34,501 nt of DNA from Macrocybe gigantea (Eukaryota; Basidiomycota; Agaricomycetes; Agaricales; Callistosporiaceae): contig SJRY01000007.1 in assembly GCA_011319805.1 (NCBI GenBank), positions 1-34,501 on the forward strand, given 5' to 3'. Each line of letters starts with the position of its first letter. Within the stretch, counting starts at the first letter, position 1. The notes under the pieces were generated by a model. That model made no database searches. It was not told where the DNA came from and saw nothing but the letters and a program-made list of their open reading frames with translations. Shown here one piece after another: positions 20,841-30,600 of the stretch. The translations under genes and the position numbers were made by a program.

Positions 20841-23800
20841 GAGGTGCTAAATCGCGACCCATACAACTGAAACAGACTCGCTTCGATACCGGATGTAGAT
20901 CATCCCATACTCTGAAATACACCATTCCTGCCAAGCGATCTGAAGCACCAAGAAAAACCATCCAAGGGGACAAACCACCAAAGAGGAAAGAGCTCGCAGT
21001 ACCAGCAAGGATACGAACCCGAAAAGGAATCACAACGATAACACCAGAAGTTGATAGCGGAGCGGATAGGACCTGCATCAACACCGCGATAGTAGCAAAA
21101 ACAGGACTGAAGACACGACGAATCAAGAAAATTCCCATCATAAACGCAGACGGATCACCCAATCGTCAGAAAACAGCAGACCGAGTAGCGGAGGTCCACA
21201 TCGACATTAAAGGACACAAGGAGCATATGGAAGCCATCGTACTGATATCGGAAAAACTGACATGCTACTAGGACATGACTGGCTTGTCTACCACAACCCA
21301 ACAATCAAATGGAGGACAGGAGAAATTGTCTTCGACAGATGCCCCAAAACGTGCAAAATAAACCACCAGACGATCAAGATACAGAAGGTGGCTGAACCAG
21401 CGAAAACCACAGCCAGCGACAAGACAGGAACCCAGATACCCCCATATCTGATCAGATTCAAACACCTCTTCAAGGAGAAGAACTTTGATCGCTTACCAGA
21501 CCACAAAGAATGGGACCATGAAATAAACTTAACAAAGGATGCACCCAAAACGATACCGAGCAAGGTCTACCCGATGACACAGAAAGAGCTAGAGGAACTA
21601 GATGCCTTCGTCGAAGAAGGATTACGAACAGGAAAAATACGCCCATCGAAATCACCTTACGCAGCACCCTGCTTCTTTCGCAATAAGAAGGATGGAAGCA
21701 AGCGACTCATCCAAGACTACCGGGAAATAAACAAATATATGGTCAAGGACAAGTTTCCACTACCACGCATCAGCGAGCTCCTCGACGTACTACAAGGAGC
21801 AAAGTACTTTAGCAAGATCGATATTATCTGGGGGTACAATAACGTGCGCATTCGGAAAGGGGACGAATGGAAGGCAGCCTTCCTAACAGCAAGAGGACTC
21901 TTCGAACCGACAGTCATGTATTTTGGGCAGTGCAACGCACCAGGCACTTTTAGCCGAATGATGGCGAGCCTCTTCCAAGACCAAATACGAAGAAGAGCAT
22001 GCATAATCTATATGGACGACATCATAATCATCGGACGAACACGAGAGGAACTCCAAAAGAACACCATAGAAGTCATGGAAATACTGAACAAGAACGACCT
22101 GTTCATCAAAGGACCGAAATGCGTCTGGGAATCATCGAAAGTCCCAGTACTAGGATACATCGTAGGAGAAGGGAAGGTAGAAATGGAACCAGAAAAGATC
22201 ACAGCCGTACAATCCTGGCCAACCCCAAAGACGAAGAAAGAACTACAAAAGTTCTTGGGATTCACGAACTTTTACCGACGATTCATCAAGGGATATGCAA
22301 AGGTCGCTAAACCCCTGACAGAGTTGACTGGAAACAAAACATTCCAGTGGACAGACAAGCAACAAGGCGCTTTCAAAGAACTGATCCAATATAACCTCAG
22401 CACCCATTCTAGCACTACCACAGACAGAAGGAAAATTCCGAGTCGAAACGGACGCCTCAGGATATGCCATTGGAGCGGTACTATCACAACAGCAGAAAGG
22501 ACTATGGCATCCGATCGCATTCATTTCGAGATGCATGACCCCAGCGGAACAAAACTACGAAATCTACGACAAGGAACTTCTTGCGATAATGGTCGCACTA
22601 AAGACATGGAGACAATACCTCCTCGAAGCTCGAGAGAAGTTCGAAATATTGACGGATCACAAGAACCTATCATACTTCCGGAAGCCGCAGCGACTCAATT
22701 CGAGACAGATTGGCTGGTACCTGAAATTACAGGAATATGACTACGAACTACGACACGTACCAGGAAAGGCGAATGGAAAAGCGGATGTCCTGTCACGAAT
22801 GGCAGGATATGAAGAAAACCTAGCAGAGAAGGACGACATACAAATGATCAAAGAAGCAGCATTCATTCGACATCTGGAAGAGAATAATGAACGAGACTTC
22901 GAATTTATGATGTTCGAGGACGAACACCCACAGAAAGAAGAAGCAGAAAATAACGAAACAATACAAACAAGAGGAATCACGATGATCGAATCCTCAAGGA
23001 TAGAACAAATTCGACAATGCACACGAAGGGAGACGATCGTAACAACAGGACTGAAGGAAAAACCACACTGGTTCACAGAAGATGACCACATCGTATACGT
23101 AGGAGGAAAAATCTATGTTCCTCCAGACAACAAACTGAAGGAAAACATCATGTTTGAACACCACGACACACCCATCGGAGGACACCCAGGGCAATACCGC
23201 ATGCACGAGCTCATAAGCCGCACCTATTGGTGGCCATCAATGCTGACAGACATCAAGAAGTATGTCAATGGATGCGAAACATGTCAGCGAAACAAAATCA
23301 TCCGACAAAAGAAACACGCACCCCTGCACCCGCACGAAGTCCCACAACAACCATGGGAAGATATCGGAGTAGATCTCATAGGACCGCTACCCAGCTCGAA
23401 CGGCTTTAACGCCATCGCCGCAGTCACAGACCGCCTGACCAAGATGATCCACCTAGTTCCCACAAAGACCGAACTCACAGCAGAAGGTCTCGCACGACTA
23501 TACCGAGACAACGTGTGGCGGCTTCATGGAATTCCACGAAAGATCATCAGTGATCGAGGACCCCAGTTCGCAGCACGATTCATGACAGCACTTCTAAAAT
23601 TACTCGGAACAAAGCAAAACCTATCAACGGCCTATCACCCACAGACAGATGGACAGGCGGAGCGATCCCACCAAGAAACGGAAGCCTTCCTCAGAAGCTT
23701 CACAAACAACTTACAGGACGATTGGGCAGAATGGATAGCAATTGCAGAGTACCAATACAATGACAAAGCACACCAGGGAACGAAGGAAACACCATTCTAC

Positions 23801-24462
23801 CTCAACTATGGAATGCACCCCTGGAAGGGAGAGCTGCAGACGACAGAAGGGAATAACCCCGCAGCAAAAGACTTCGTCAAAAGAATGAGCCAAATACGAA
23901 AGGAAGCAAATGCCGCGCTGCAATATGCACAAACACGAGCCAAAGACAATTACGATGCGAGACGAAAACCTGCCCGTGAATACAAGAAAGGAGATAGAGT
24001 ATGGCTAGAAGCCACCAATATCACAGTCAATCGACCATCAAAGAAGTTATCGGCACTCCGATACGGACCATTCAAGGTGGTTGAAAAGAAAGGAGCCTCG
24101 GCATATCGCCTGGAACTCCCAGCATCATGGCAGCTGATACACCCCGTGTTCAATGAAACACTGCTCACGCCTTACAAAGGACCCGTTTCAAGATACAAGA
24201 GCGACCATCACCACCACCCCCTGAAATCATAAATGATGAAGAAGAGTACGAGATAGAAGAGATCCTAAAAAGGAAGAAACAAGGGAGAGGGACACTATTC
24301 CTGGTCAAATGGAAAGGATACGGACACGAAGAGAACACATGGATCAAAGAGAAGGAGCTAGGGAATGCGCAGCAAGCTCTAGACCACTTCCTAAAGAAGA
24401 CTGCGAACCAGGATAAAAGGATCACGACAAGAGGGAAGAAGACCAAAAATCGCACTTCATGA
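20823..24462 (+). pseudogene. pol: pol of element B: protease, RT, RNase H, integrase, chromodomain (frame-shifted)
   Basis: The -1 frame leads to a protease with VDSGADRTCIN (about 21050-21082). Reverse transcriptase lies in another frame from 21262, with YMDD at 22009-22020. RNase H (ETDASGYAIGAVLSQ, about 22447-22490) and integrase (to about 24200) share a third stretch. Integrase shows HHCC and a D, D-x35-E triad: VDLIGP, ISDRGPQF and GQAERSHQ. A final frame encodes a chromodomain with YEIEEILKRKK, LFLVKWKGYG and NTWIKE, ending at TGA 24460-24462. Frame changes near 21255, 22390 and 24207 each need a single base. The chromodomain would steer integration to marked chromatin in intact relatives. 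Confidence 0.92.
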
Positions 24463-24855
24463 CCACCAACGCCCCCATCAGCATCGACAGCAGCGAGGGC
24501 AGCCGCGCACCTACCCCAACCGCCCAAGCGACCTCGAGAATCTGGCAAGGATTCTCAATGCTAGCGACTACATGGACCCCTCGCCATCACACTCGGCGCA
24601 TATATGCGCTATGTTATGACCGTCCGCACGCACCTCTGGACCGGGAGAACCCCTGATGGGACCGGCCCCACTGCAGCTGAACGTATCGCGCTTCGCGAAG
24701 CAATGGAAATGCTTCGCACAGAAAACCGGCGACTTAAACTCCTCGCCACCACACTCCACCACATTCGCGCCTATAATGAAGAGCTCATTCATACATGGGC
24801 CCCGCGTGCCGCGACCGCCTGGGAGACCAATACTGGGTGGGGACAGCTGGACTAA
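24459..24855 (+). pseudogene. Third ORF of element B, leucine-zipper-like, frame-shifted
   Basis: An ATG at 24459 overlaps the pol stop (ATGA). Across all three frames the segment reads as one small protein: a Ser/Thr/Pro start, LENLARILNASDYMDPSPS in one frame, then TGPTAAERIALREAMEMLRT in another, continuing with heptad-spaced Leu to a stop at 24855. The second half looks like a coiled coil with a basic patch. It lies between pol and the polypurine tract. No known domain was recognised. It may be a lineage-specific accessory frame or an extension of pol. Confidence 0.5.
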
Positions 24856-24892
24856 GGTTTTTCGCGAGGACGCGAATCTAAAGAGAGGGTGA

Positions 24893-25211
24893 TGTTACAG
24901 ACGCTGCCCAAAGGACTATTCATTTTCTTATCTTATCTTTCCCACATCCCTTATCTCCCCCATCATGCTGCGCAGCGCGCAGCCATCGAGTCATCCACTT
25001 CCCTAGTCATCCTGAGTCATCTCTTTCCAGTCTTACTCATCCGCAGTCCACAGCATTGCGCAGCCCATGGTCCGTGCTCGAGTACTGTAATGTATATAAG
25101 GACTCCCAGATGTACCAGTAGCGCTAGGCTTAATATTCCTTTTGCCATCATCTCAAGACCACTCTCGCACTTAGTCTGCCCGAGTCCTTCTGAGATTCAT
25201 CTAGCCTAACA
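24893..25211 (+). repeat. 3' LTR of element B
   Basis: 319 bp from TGTTACAGAC to GCCTAACA, preceded by the polypurine tract and followed by the AGCCT duplication (25212-25216). Confidence 0.93.
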
Positions 25212-25216
25212 AGCCT

Positions 25217-25906
25217 GTCCTCGCTCCTGGACAACTCGTTTGGCTTCTATGCAGGAACATCAAAACAAAACGCCCATCAGACAAACTAGATCATCGTCGT
25301 TTAGGTCCGTTTCCCATCATCAAACCAGTCAGTAACCGTGCCTATTACCTGCAACTACCAGCCTATCTTTCCTGCCTCCACCCTGTCTTCCACACCTCCC
25401 TTCTCGAACCTTACCACAATCCAATGGAATTCCACCCACATGCTCAACCAGTACCCATGGAGATTGAGTCTCCGCCTGTCCCTTGCATCAAGGAAATTAT
25501 TGATGTATGCAATGTTGGCCACCGTTTCGACTACTTCGTGAAATGGGAGGACATGACTGATGAAGAAAGCTCGTGGGTGACACTCGATGACATCTCAACA
25601 GAAGACAATGAAATTCTTGAAAGATTCCACCGTCATCACACGCGCGCACCCCGCCCTCATTCCATCATCATTCAGCAGACTCGTCGTGTTCCTCCACCCA
25701 ATCTCATGAATACACCTTCTCAAAACCCTCCAGCTGACATTCTTCATCCTCCGTCTCGCCCTTCCACACCTCTTCAACCTCCAACACATCAATACGAACC
25801 CCCGTCTGCTACCACGACCCGATCCGGGCGTAAGGCCCGTCCTGCAATCCGTTACGATCTGCCGCTTCATACGCCTCGCCCATCTCGGCCTCAAAACAGG
25901 GGGTAG
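25217..25906 (+). pseudogene. pol: pol of element A, 3' part: integrase C-terminus and chromodomain
   Basis: After the second AGCCT the frame resumes in phase with 18698. It encodes an SH3-like GPF/Y region (LGPFPIIKPVSNRAYYLQL), the HPVFHTSLLEPY motif, and a chromodomain-like segment (EIIDVCNVGHRFDYFVKWED through SSWVTLDDI, about 25494-25590). A Pro/Thr-rich tail ends in TAG at 25904-25906, directly against the 3' LTR. The last codons overlap the polypurine tract (AAAACAGGGGG, 25893-25903). No stops lie inside this part. Confidence 0.92.
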
Positions 25907-26198
25907 TGTCATGATCACACCCTATTGCTATACTTAGGTACTATCTCATCATTATTTCGTCACTCTATAATTTTCCTCCTGTAGTAATTCTATGACGCAT
26001 TCCTCCTTTATTTCTCTCCTAAAAACTATTATGTATAAAAACTGCTTGTAATTAGACTTGGAATGTTGTCGAATCAACGTGTATTCTTCCTCTTGAACAT
26101 CTCGAATCCTGCCTCGCTCGTCTCCTTGCCTTGTTCTTTTGCCATTGTTTGGCGAAACTCTGTCTTTGTTTGGGTCAAGTCACGCCTTGACCCTCACA
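25907..26198 (+). repeat. 3' LTR of element A
   Basis: 292 bp. It is identical to 13716-14007 apart from one C-to-T difference, and the GCAGG flank follows. Confidence 0.95.
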
Positions 26199-26295
26199 GC
26201 AGGCGCGAGGATGAGTAGCACGCGTCAGACACGTCTGAAAAAAATCGTGACATTGGTAGCTACATAAGGAAAATATTACATCATAATGCGTGATT

Positions 26296-26338
26296 GTGAC
26301 ACTAGGGTGCTTTTCACGGCTCAATTGCACCAGACGTT
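26296..26338 (-). repeat. Inverted repeat, right copy, with CACTA tip
   Basis: Reverse complement of 13166-13208 at 42 of 43 bases, with CACTA at 26300-26304. Similarity extends to about 26440. It lies 100 bases to the right of element A. Confidence 0.85.
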
Positions 26339-26355
26339 CTGGAGCCGGACCTGTA

Positions 26356-26829
26356 TCAGGAACATTCACTTTTTTTCAACTCCGCTGCTGATTTCTGGCC
26401 CAAAATGGAAGGCTCCAGAACGGCTGGGTACGAGACTAGCGTTTTCCTTGTTATAGTTTCTCGCTCACCGCCCTTCATAATACGGAAAGATAGCAAGGTA
26501 AAACTTGAATACATTCCAATGAAGGCCCAAGATTGGGCAACGTCAAATGGGCCAAGCGATGTTGGACTGCATTTCCTTTCGTCATCGCTCATTTTACGAC
26601 AGCCCGTTACCGGTTTAGTGAATCCTAAAGGGCATATCGATGATAGCAATGCCCCGCTCCTTGCAAGCCTTCGAGCTTTGACATTTAGCGCCATTTGATT
26701 GTCCCACTTCAATGGCATAGCAAGAATTGGTTGAACATTTGCATAACTTACCTTATGGTTTCGCCGCATAGAGATGCGACATTGGACGTGGAGGATTATG
26801 ATTATATAATCTTCTATTCTGGCGAGCAT
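26356..26829 (-). other. Repeat-associated ORF of unknown function (157 aa)
   Basis: An open frame (alternative start at 26829; an internal ATG lies further in) runs toward the inverted repeat and stops just before it. Its last 30 residues (RKTLVSYPAVLEPSILGQ) align loosely with a plus-strand reading near 13060-13150 (VFLVSCPSVFGEF). The two copies of the repeat therefore appear to share a coding end. No known domain was recognised. It may be the C-terminus of a DNA-transposon protein. Confidence 0.35.
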
Positions 26830-26968
26830 GCTGTTGGTTTCCTGATTGGTGCAGGATCAAGTCATGCAGAGCTCTTACACAACGACGTGCCTGGGTTTGG
26901 GTTTCCACTGTGGTCCTTCTCAGCTTTCGCTCCTTTATCATAGCCTTTTCGTCAAATCATCTTGAACA

Positions 26969-29349
26969 ATGGAGACATCGGCCGGGAGGGTCCGTGCAGC
27001 CGGCGCGCTGGCGCTCACGCCTAGCGCATCTACGGCAATTCTGACGACCGGTAAAGAATCGTCCGGACAGCAGGGATCACAGCAGAGCACCGGACCTGTA
27101 CTCTCGCTTGATACAGTACCACCCTCCAAGTCCGACGCCAACGTTTTGGCCAAGAAGGAGCTAAATCCGGCTGGTCCCATTGACTTGACTTCCGCCACAA
27201 CGGCAGAGCTCTATGAAAGCATCCAGCAGGTGCAGAGCACTCACAGTCCCAATGGCAGAAAAAATCGTAAGATTCTGTCACCAGCAGCCAATTTGCGCCA
27301 ACGGGTGATCGAATCCAAGGTTGTCAAACAGTTCAAGCAGCTCAATAATCGGAACCGCCACCACAATGACAGCTACGGCCCAAAGTACGGCTCCAATGTA
27401 GTAGAAAATGCGAAGTCTTCTTCGTACAGCGACCGACCATCTGCTGCATTGGTAACACCTTTGCCTGAGGAGATGGATCCCGCACCAACCTTTGTTGACG
27501 ACGCAAACCTATCCAAGGCCCCTGCAGGCGTTCTTCCGACTCAAGCACCTTTTTTCGACCAGCATCCTTCTTCTCCTGCTGCGTCTCAGCCACTGAGTCA
27601 AGGTGAACGAAAGGATGGAGATTCGTCTACTCCCGTTTCGCCAACCACTCTCGCATACAAGATCAAAGCAGTAATTGAGTCACTCCCCTCGATTTCCTCA
27701 CCTTCCGATCCCTCGCCTCCGCCCAAGAAAATTACTCCGAAACTTCCCAAGCGAGATCCCGAGACCGGACGCCCCATCCCTCCCGAAGTACCCCTGGAAG
27801 AAGGAGATGGTGATGATGATTCAGGGAAGGACAAGAGCCTTTTCAAGATGCTTTGGAGTGCAACGATCATGAATGGCGGTAAAGGTCACGGAGACTCCCA
27901 AGTAAGCGTTTGGAGCATTTTGGAGAGTCTCGGAAAGCCACCGCCATCCACTTCCGATCCCATGCCTGGCGAACGTCAGGATATTCCGAAACCTGCGCCA
28001 GGCGGTGGAAAGACCCCAGGCGACGATGATAACGACGTCTCACGCGACCCTAATGCTGGGAATGGAGACGACGACGATAATGGAGGAGAGATTTTCTCGG
28101 ACGGCTCCAGCGTGATGATGTACTCCCCTCTTTTGCCCACCAACTCTTCCCTTGTGGAGCTTGCCGATTATGTTGGCCCTAACGGCACAGTCAGCCCTGG
28201 CCATGGTGCTTATCTTGATCTCGCGGCCGGTGAAGTCGTTGCTGGTGGTAATGCCAGTGTGGTTTTGGACGCGCACGCTAGAGCTCCGGCTGATTCTTCC
28301 GTATCATCTGCCACAACTATCGATGAGACTGGAAACCGGGCGTCTCCATCCGGTCCTCCCGAAAGCGTTCCCGGTGGCATTTACGGATGGTGGAAGTGGT
28401 CTGTTGATTATCTGAACATGACCTGGAGCCCTGCTGCTCAAACGGGTGCTTCTTCAACCACAGCCACAGAAGATGTCAGTGTCGCAGCAACAACTAGTAC
28501 AACGGTCATTGAAGCGAGTACCGCATCGGGAACCACTTCTACTCTACCCATATTTGAAGAGCAAGGCGCGGGATCCAAGTCTCCTGTTCGATTGTCACCA
28601 GGTAGTCCGTTGCGGTGGCCTAACCGAACTTCAAAGCCCAGGGGGAGCGGAGGGAAGGGCTTGATATCTGATGCCGGCGACAATGGTGGAAAGATTATCT
28701 GGGTGCCTTCAACGACGAAGCTTTCATTCCAAGCAATGTGGTGGGGTTATCGACTGTACGCTTTTTCGCCATCCGTCTATGCCACATTCAAACTTATAGA
28801 GCTACAAGGTATCTTCCCCCGCCAATTATGGAAATTTTGGATGACAAACAACTGGAGGCCGCGAAACGTGCGGCGTTGATCACCTCTGCCCTCACGTGGT
28901 TCTTCTCGCACATTCCACTTGAAGCGCTCCCTATCGCGGTCCGACCGGCGGTAGCTCTGCTGCAGACGTTGGTTCCGTACATTGGGTATATCGGCACCTT
29001 CATCTCCTGGAGCTGGAGCACGATCAAGAGTTATGATACAGGTAAGCCTTGTTTTTCATACGTGTAGGCATCTTGCTCAACCTGGAAAGGCTGGGGTGTC
29101 ATTTTGACTGCTACTTGGCTACTTCCCATAGCGCTACTTCCCATAGCGCTTCTTCCGGGGACATGGGAGGAGCGTGATTTCCCGACGTCTCCACCTCCTC
29201 CTCCACCGCCCGATTTACCTACATCACCTCCGCCCGCACCCCCTTCCCCTTCCGCACCTCCTCCAACTACTTCGGATCCTGCAGCCCCCGAACCGGAGCC
29301 CCTGCCATCGATACCCATCCCCCAACTCCTGTATCCTCGACCACAGTAA
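26969..29349 (+). CDS. Large Pro/Ser-rich protein with hydrophobic C-terminal membrane block
   Basis: Exons 26969-28755, 28800-29041 and 29090 onward join in phase through 44- and 48-nt introns, giving about 760 residues to a TAA at 29347. Residues 1-580 are low complexity: Ser/Thr/Pro/Asp-rich with acidic runs, probably disordered. From about residue 590 the pattern changes to MWWGYRLATRYLPPP, an amphipathic helix (DKQLEAAKRAALITSALTWF), and then several hydrophobic stretches, including PAVALLQTLVPYIGYIGTF and ILTATWLLPIALLPIALLPG. A polyproline segment follows. The hydrophobic block recalls a family of uncharacterised agaricomycete membrane proteins; this is an impression from memory. A 15-bp tandem duplication lies at 29119-29148. 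The ATG at 26969 is the first of a 595-codon open exon. The 3' end is uncertain (see 29310-29785). Confidence 0.75.
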
Positions 29350-29785
29350 TTTCGCAGACAAGCGTTATAACAATAGAGACGACTAGCACTGGGCGGCCGA
29401 AGACGATTACTTACTCACCGACATCCTTGTCGCAACCGCTCCCCGGCCCTCCGCTACCTCCGGCACCTAGTCCACCTACGATTCCTCTGCCCATGGAAGC
29501 ACTCTTGGAGACGGACACGGCGACAGCGCCAGAAACGCTCATCCCTCCACCGGCACCCGCTCCGAAGACCATTCCTTTGCCAGATCTCAACACGGATGCA
29601 ACCGGGGGCCTTTCGTATTCGGACTTCCCGGGTTCAGAAGGAGAGGAAAGAAGCACAAGAACGATAAAACAGGGAAGACAAAGGAGAACACAGGTGAAAG
29701 GAAACGTGTAAAGAAGGACGGAAAAGATAACAATCCAAGGGCTCGCAAGGCCAAGGCCCCAGAAGCGAGCCATCAGGCCGGTTAA
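29310..29785 (+). other. Displaced-frame tail of the membrane-protein gene
   Basis: After about 29310 a protein-like Ser/Thr/Pro segment (TTVISQTSVITIETTSTGRP) continues in a different frame to TAA at 29709. The original frame opens again from about 29630 as a very basic tail (KKHKNDKTGKTKENTGERKR) ending at TAA 29783-29785. Either an intron or two single-base indels would link these to the main reading. No convincing GT-AG pair was found. Confidence 0.45.
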
Positions 29786-30600
29786 GTCTCATCATGCTCT
29801 GCACTCTTTTGGGCTTATGAATACCTTGCGATTTTTATACCCTTCCTGTTATCCTACTCGGACTTGGGATGCCTTGTTATGACTTTGTATATGACCTGAT
29901 GTAACGACTCCTCCTTACGAATGCATGATTCATTGATCCTGCATGGTGGACAACTGTATGTCGTCAGCAGAAGGTCGCGAAATGAAACGTCCCTTAAAGT
30001 CTGCAATCGTATTCCAAGGTTCGAACCTACACAGCCACCCACGCGTTATTTGGCCACATACAGTATCCTTATCAGCAAATTCTGACTTGTTAGCGGTAAA
30101 CATACGACCAGGCATTTTTTGCTAACATCCTCCAGAGTCGATTCCGACACATCGCATCCATTGTCCTTGTTAGTGAGATGGTCTGTATGGCCGGAAGCCC
30201 TGAGTTTGCTGATGCATCCAGCGGTCAACGATGCGGACAATGCCAACATGCCACATTCCTTCACAAGACTGTGGTTGGGCGGACAGGCTGTTGGACGTAG
30301 GCAGGGACCGAAGGGCGCGTGGATGCGAGAATCTAGGACAAAAATACTACGAGGTATTTTAGTAACGAACGGAAATGGACGCGAAATAGATAACTCGCGC
30401 CGAAGTTTGGTTCAAGATCATGTTACTCATCCATTTCCTCCTGATCACCAGAATATACATAACTGTAGGTGATGTTTAAATACAGGATTTGACGACCACA
30501 TCCTTGGCCTGCACATTTTACTAGAAGCGGTGAAAAAAGGAACCACGTCCACGGTCAAACCCCGATCACAACGGTCCTATCAGTTTCTGGGTACCTGTAT
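29786..30600. other. Interval between membrane-protein and kinase genes
   Basis: No supported gene. It contains a copy of a 65-bp repeat (30018-30083) that recurs upstream of the kinase. Frames up to 117 codons look like chance. Confidence 0.45.
30018..30083 (+). repeat. Direct repeat flanking the kinase gene, copy 1
   Basis: Shares TTCGAAC, ACACAGCCACC, ATTTGGC and TATCCTTATCAG in the same order with 33713-33770. It carries GGTTCGAACCT, close to a pol III B-box. Confidence 0.6.

Larger units (their letters stand above)
18699..25211 (+). mobile_element. Ty3/gypsy chromodomain LTR retrotransposon B (inner, nested in A)
   Basis: 6.5-kb element with LTRs of 320 and 319 bp, an exact 5-bp target duplication, gag with two zinc knuckles, and pol with protease, RT, RNase H, integrase and chromodomain. 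A small third frame lies before the polypurine tract (AAAGAGAGGG, 24880-24889). Its coding strand is A-rich, unlike the C/T-rich coding strand of A, so the two belong to different lineages. Frame shifts and stops disable it. Like A, it shows a self-complementary primer site and a -1 slippery heptamer. Confidence 0.95.
13716..26198 (+). mobile_element. Ty3/gypsy chromodomain LTR retrotransposon A (outer), interrupted by element B
   Basis: Two 292-bp LTRs beginning TGTCATGATC and ending CCCTCACA flank gag and pol. The domain order is protease, reverse transcriptase, RNase H, integrase, chromodomain, which defines a chromovirus-type Ty3/gypsy element. Without the 6.5-kb insertion of B it would be about 6.0 kb. 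The primer site is complementary to its own LTR (see 14010). Pol appears to be expressed by -1 frameshifting (see 15156). Gag has an in-frame TAG, and pol has four TGA codons and at least two frame shifts, so this copy cannot encode working proteins. LTRs differ at one position. Confidence 0.95.

Noticed and set aside
30018..30028. GGTTCGAACCT suggesting a tRNA T-arm
   Set aside because: No matching acceptor, D-arm or anticodon stem lies at the right distance on either strand.
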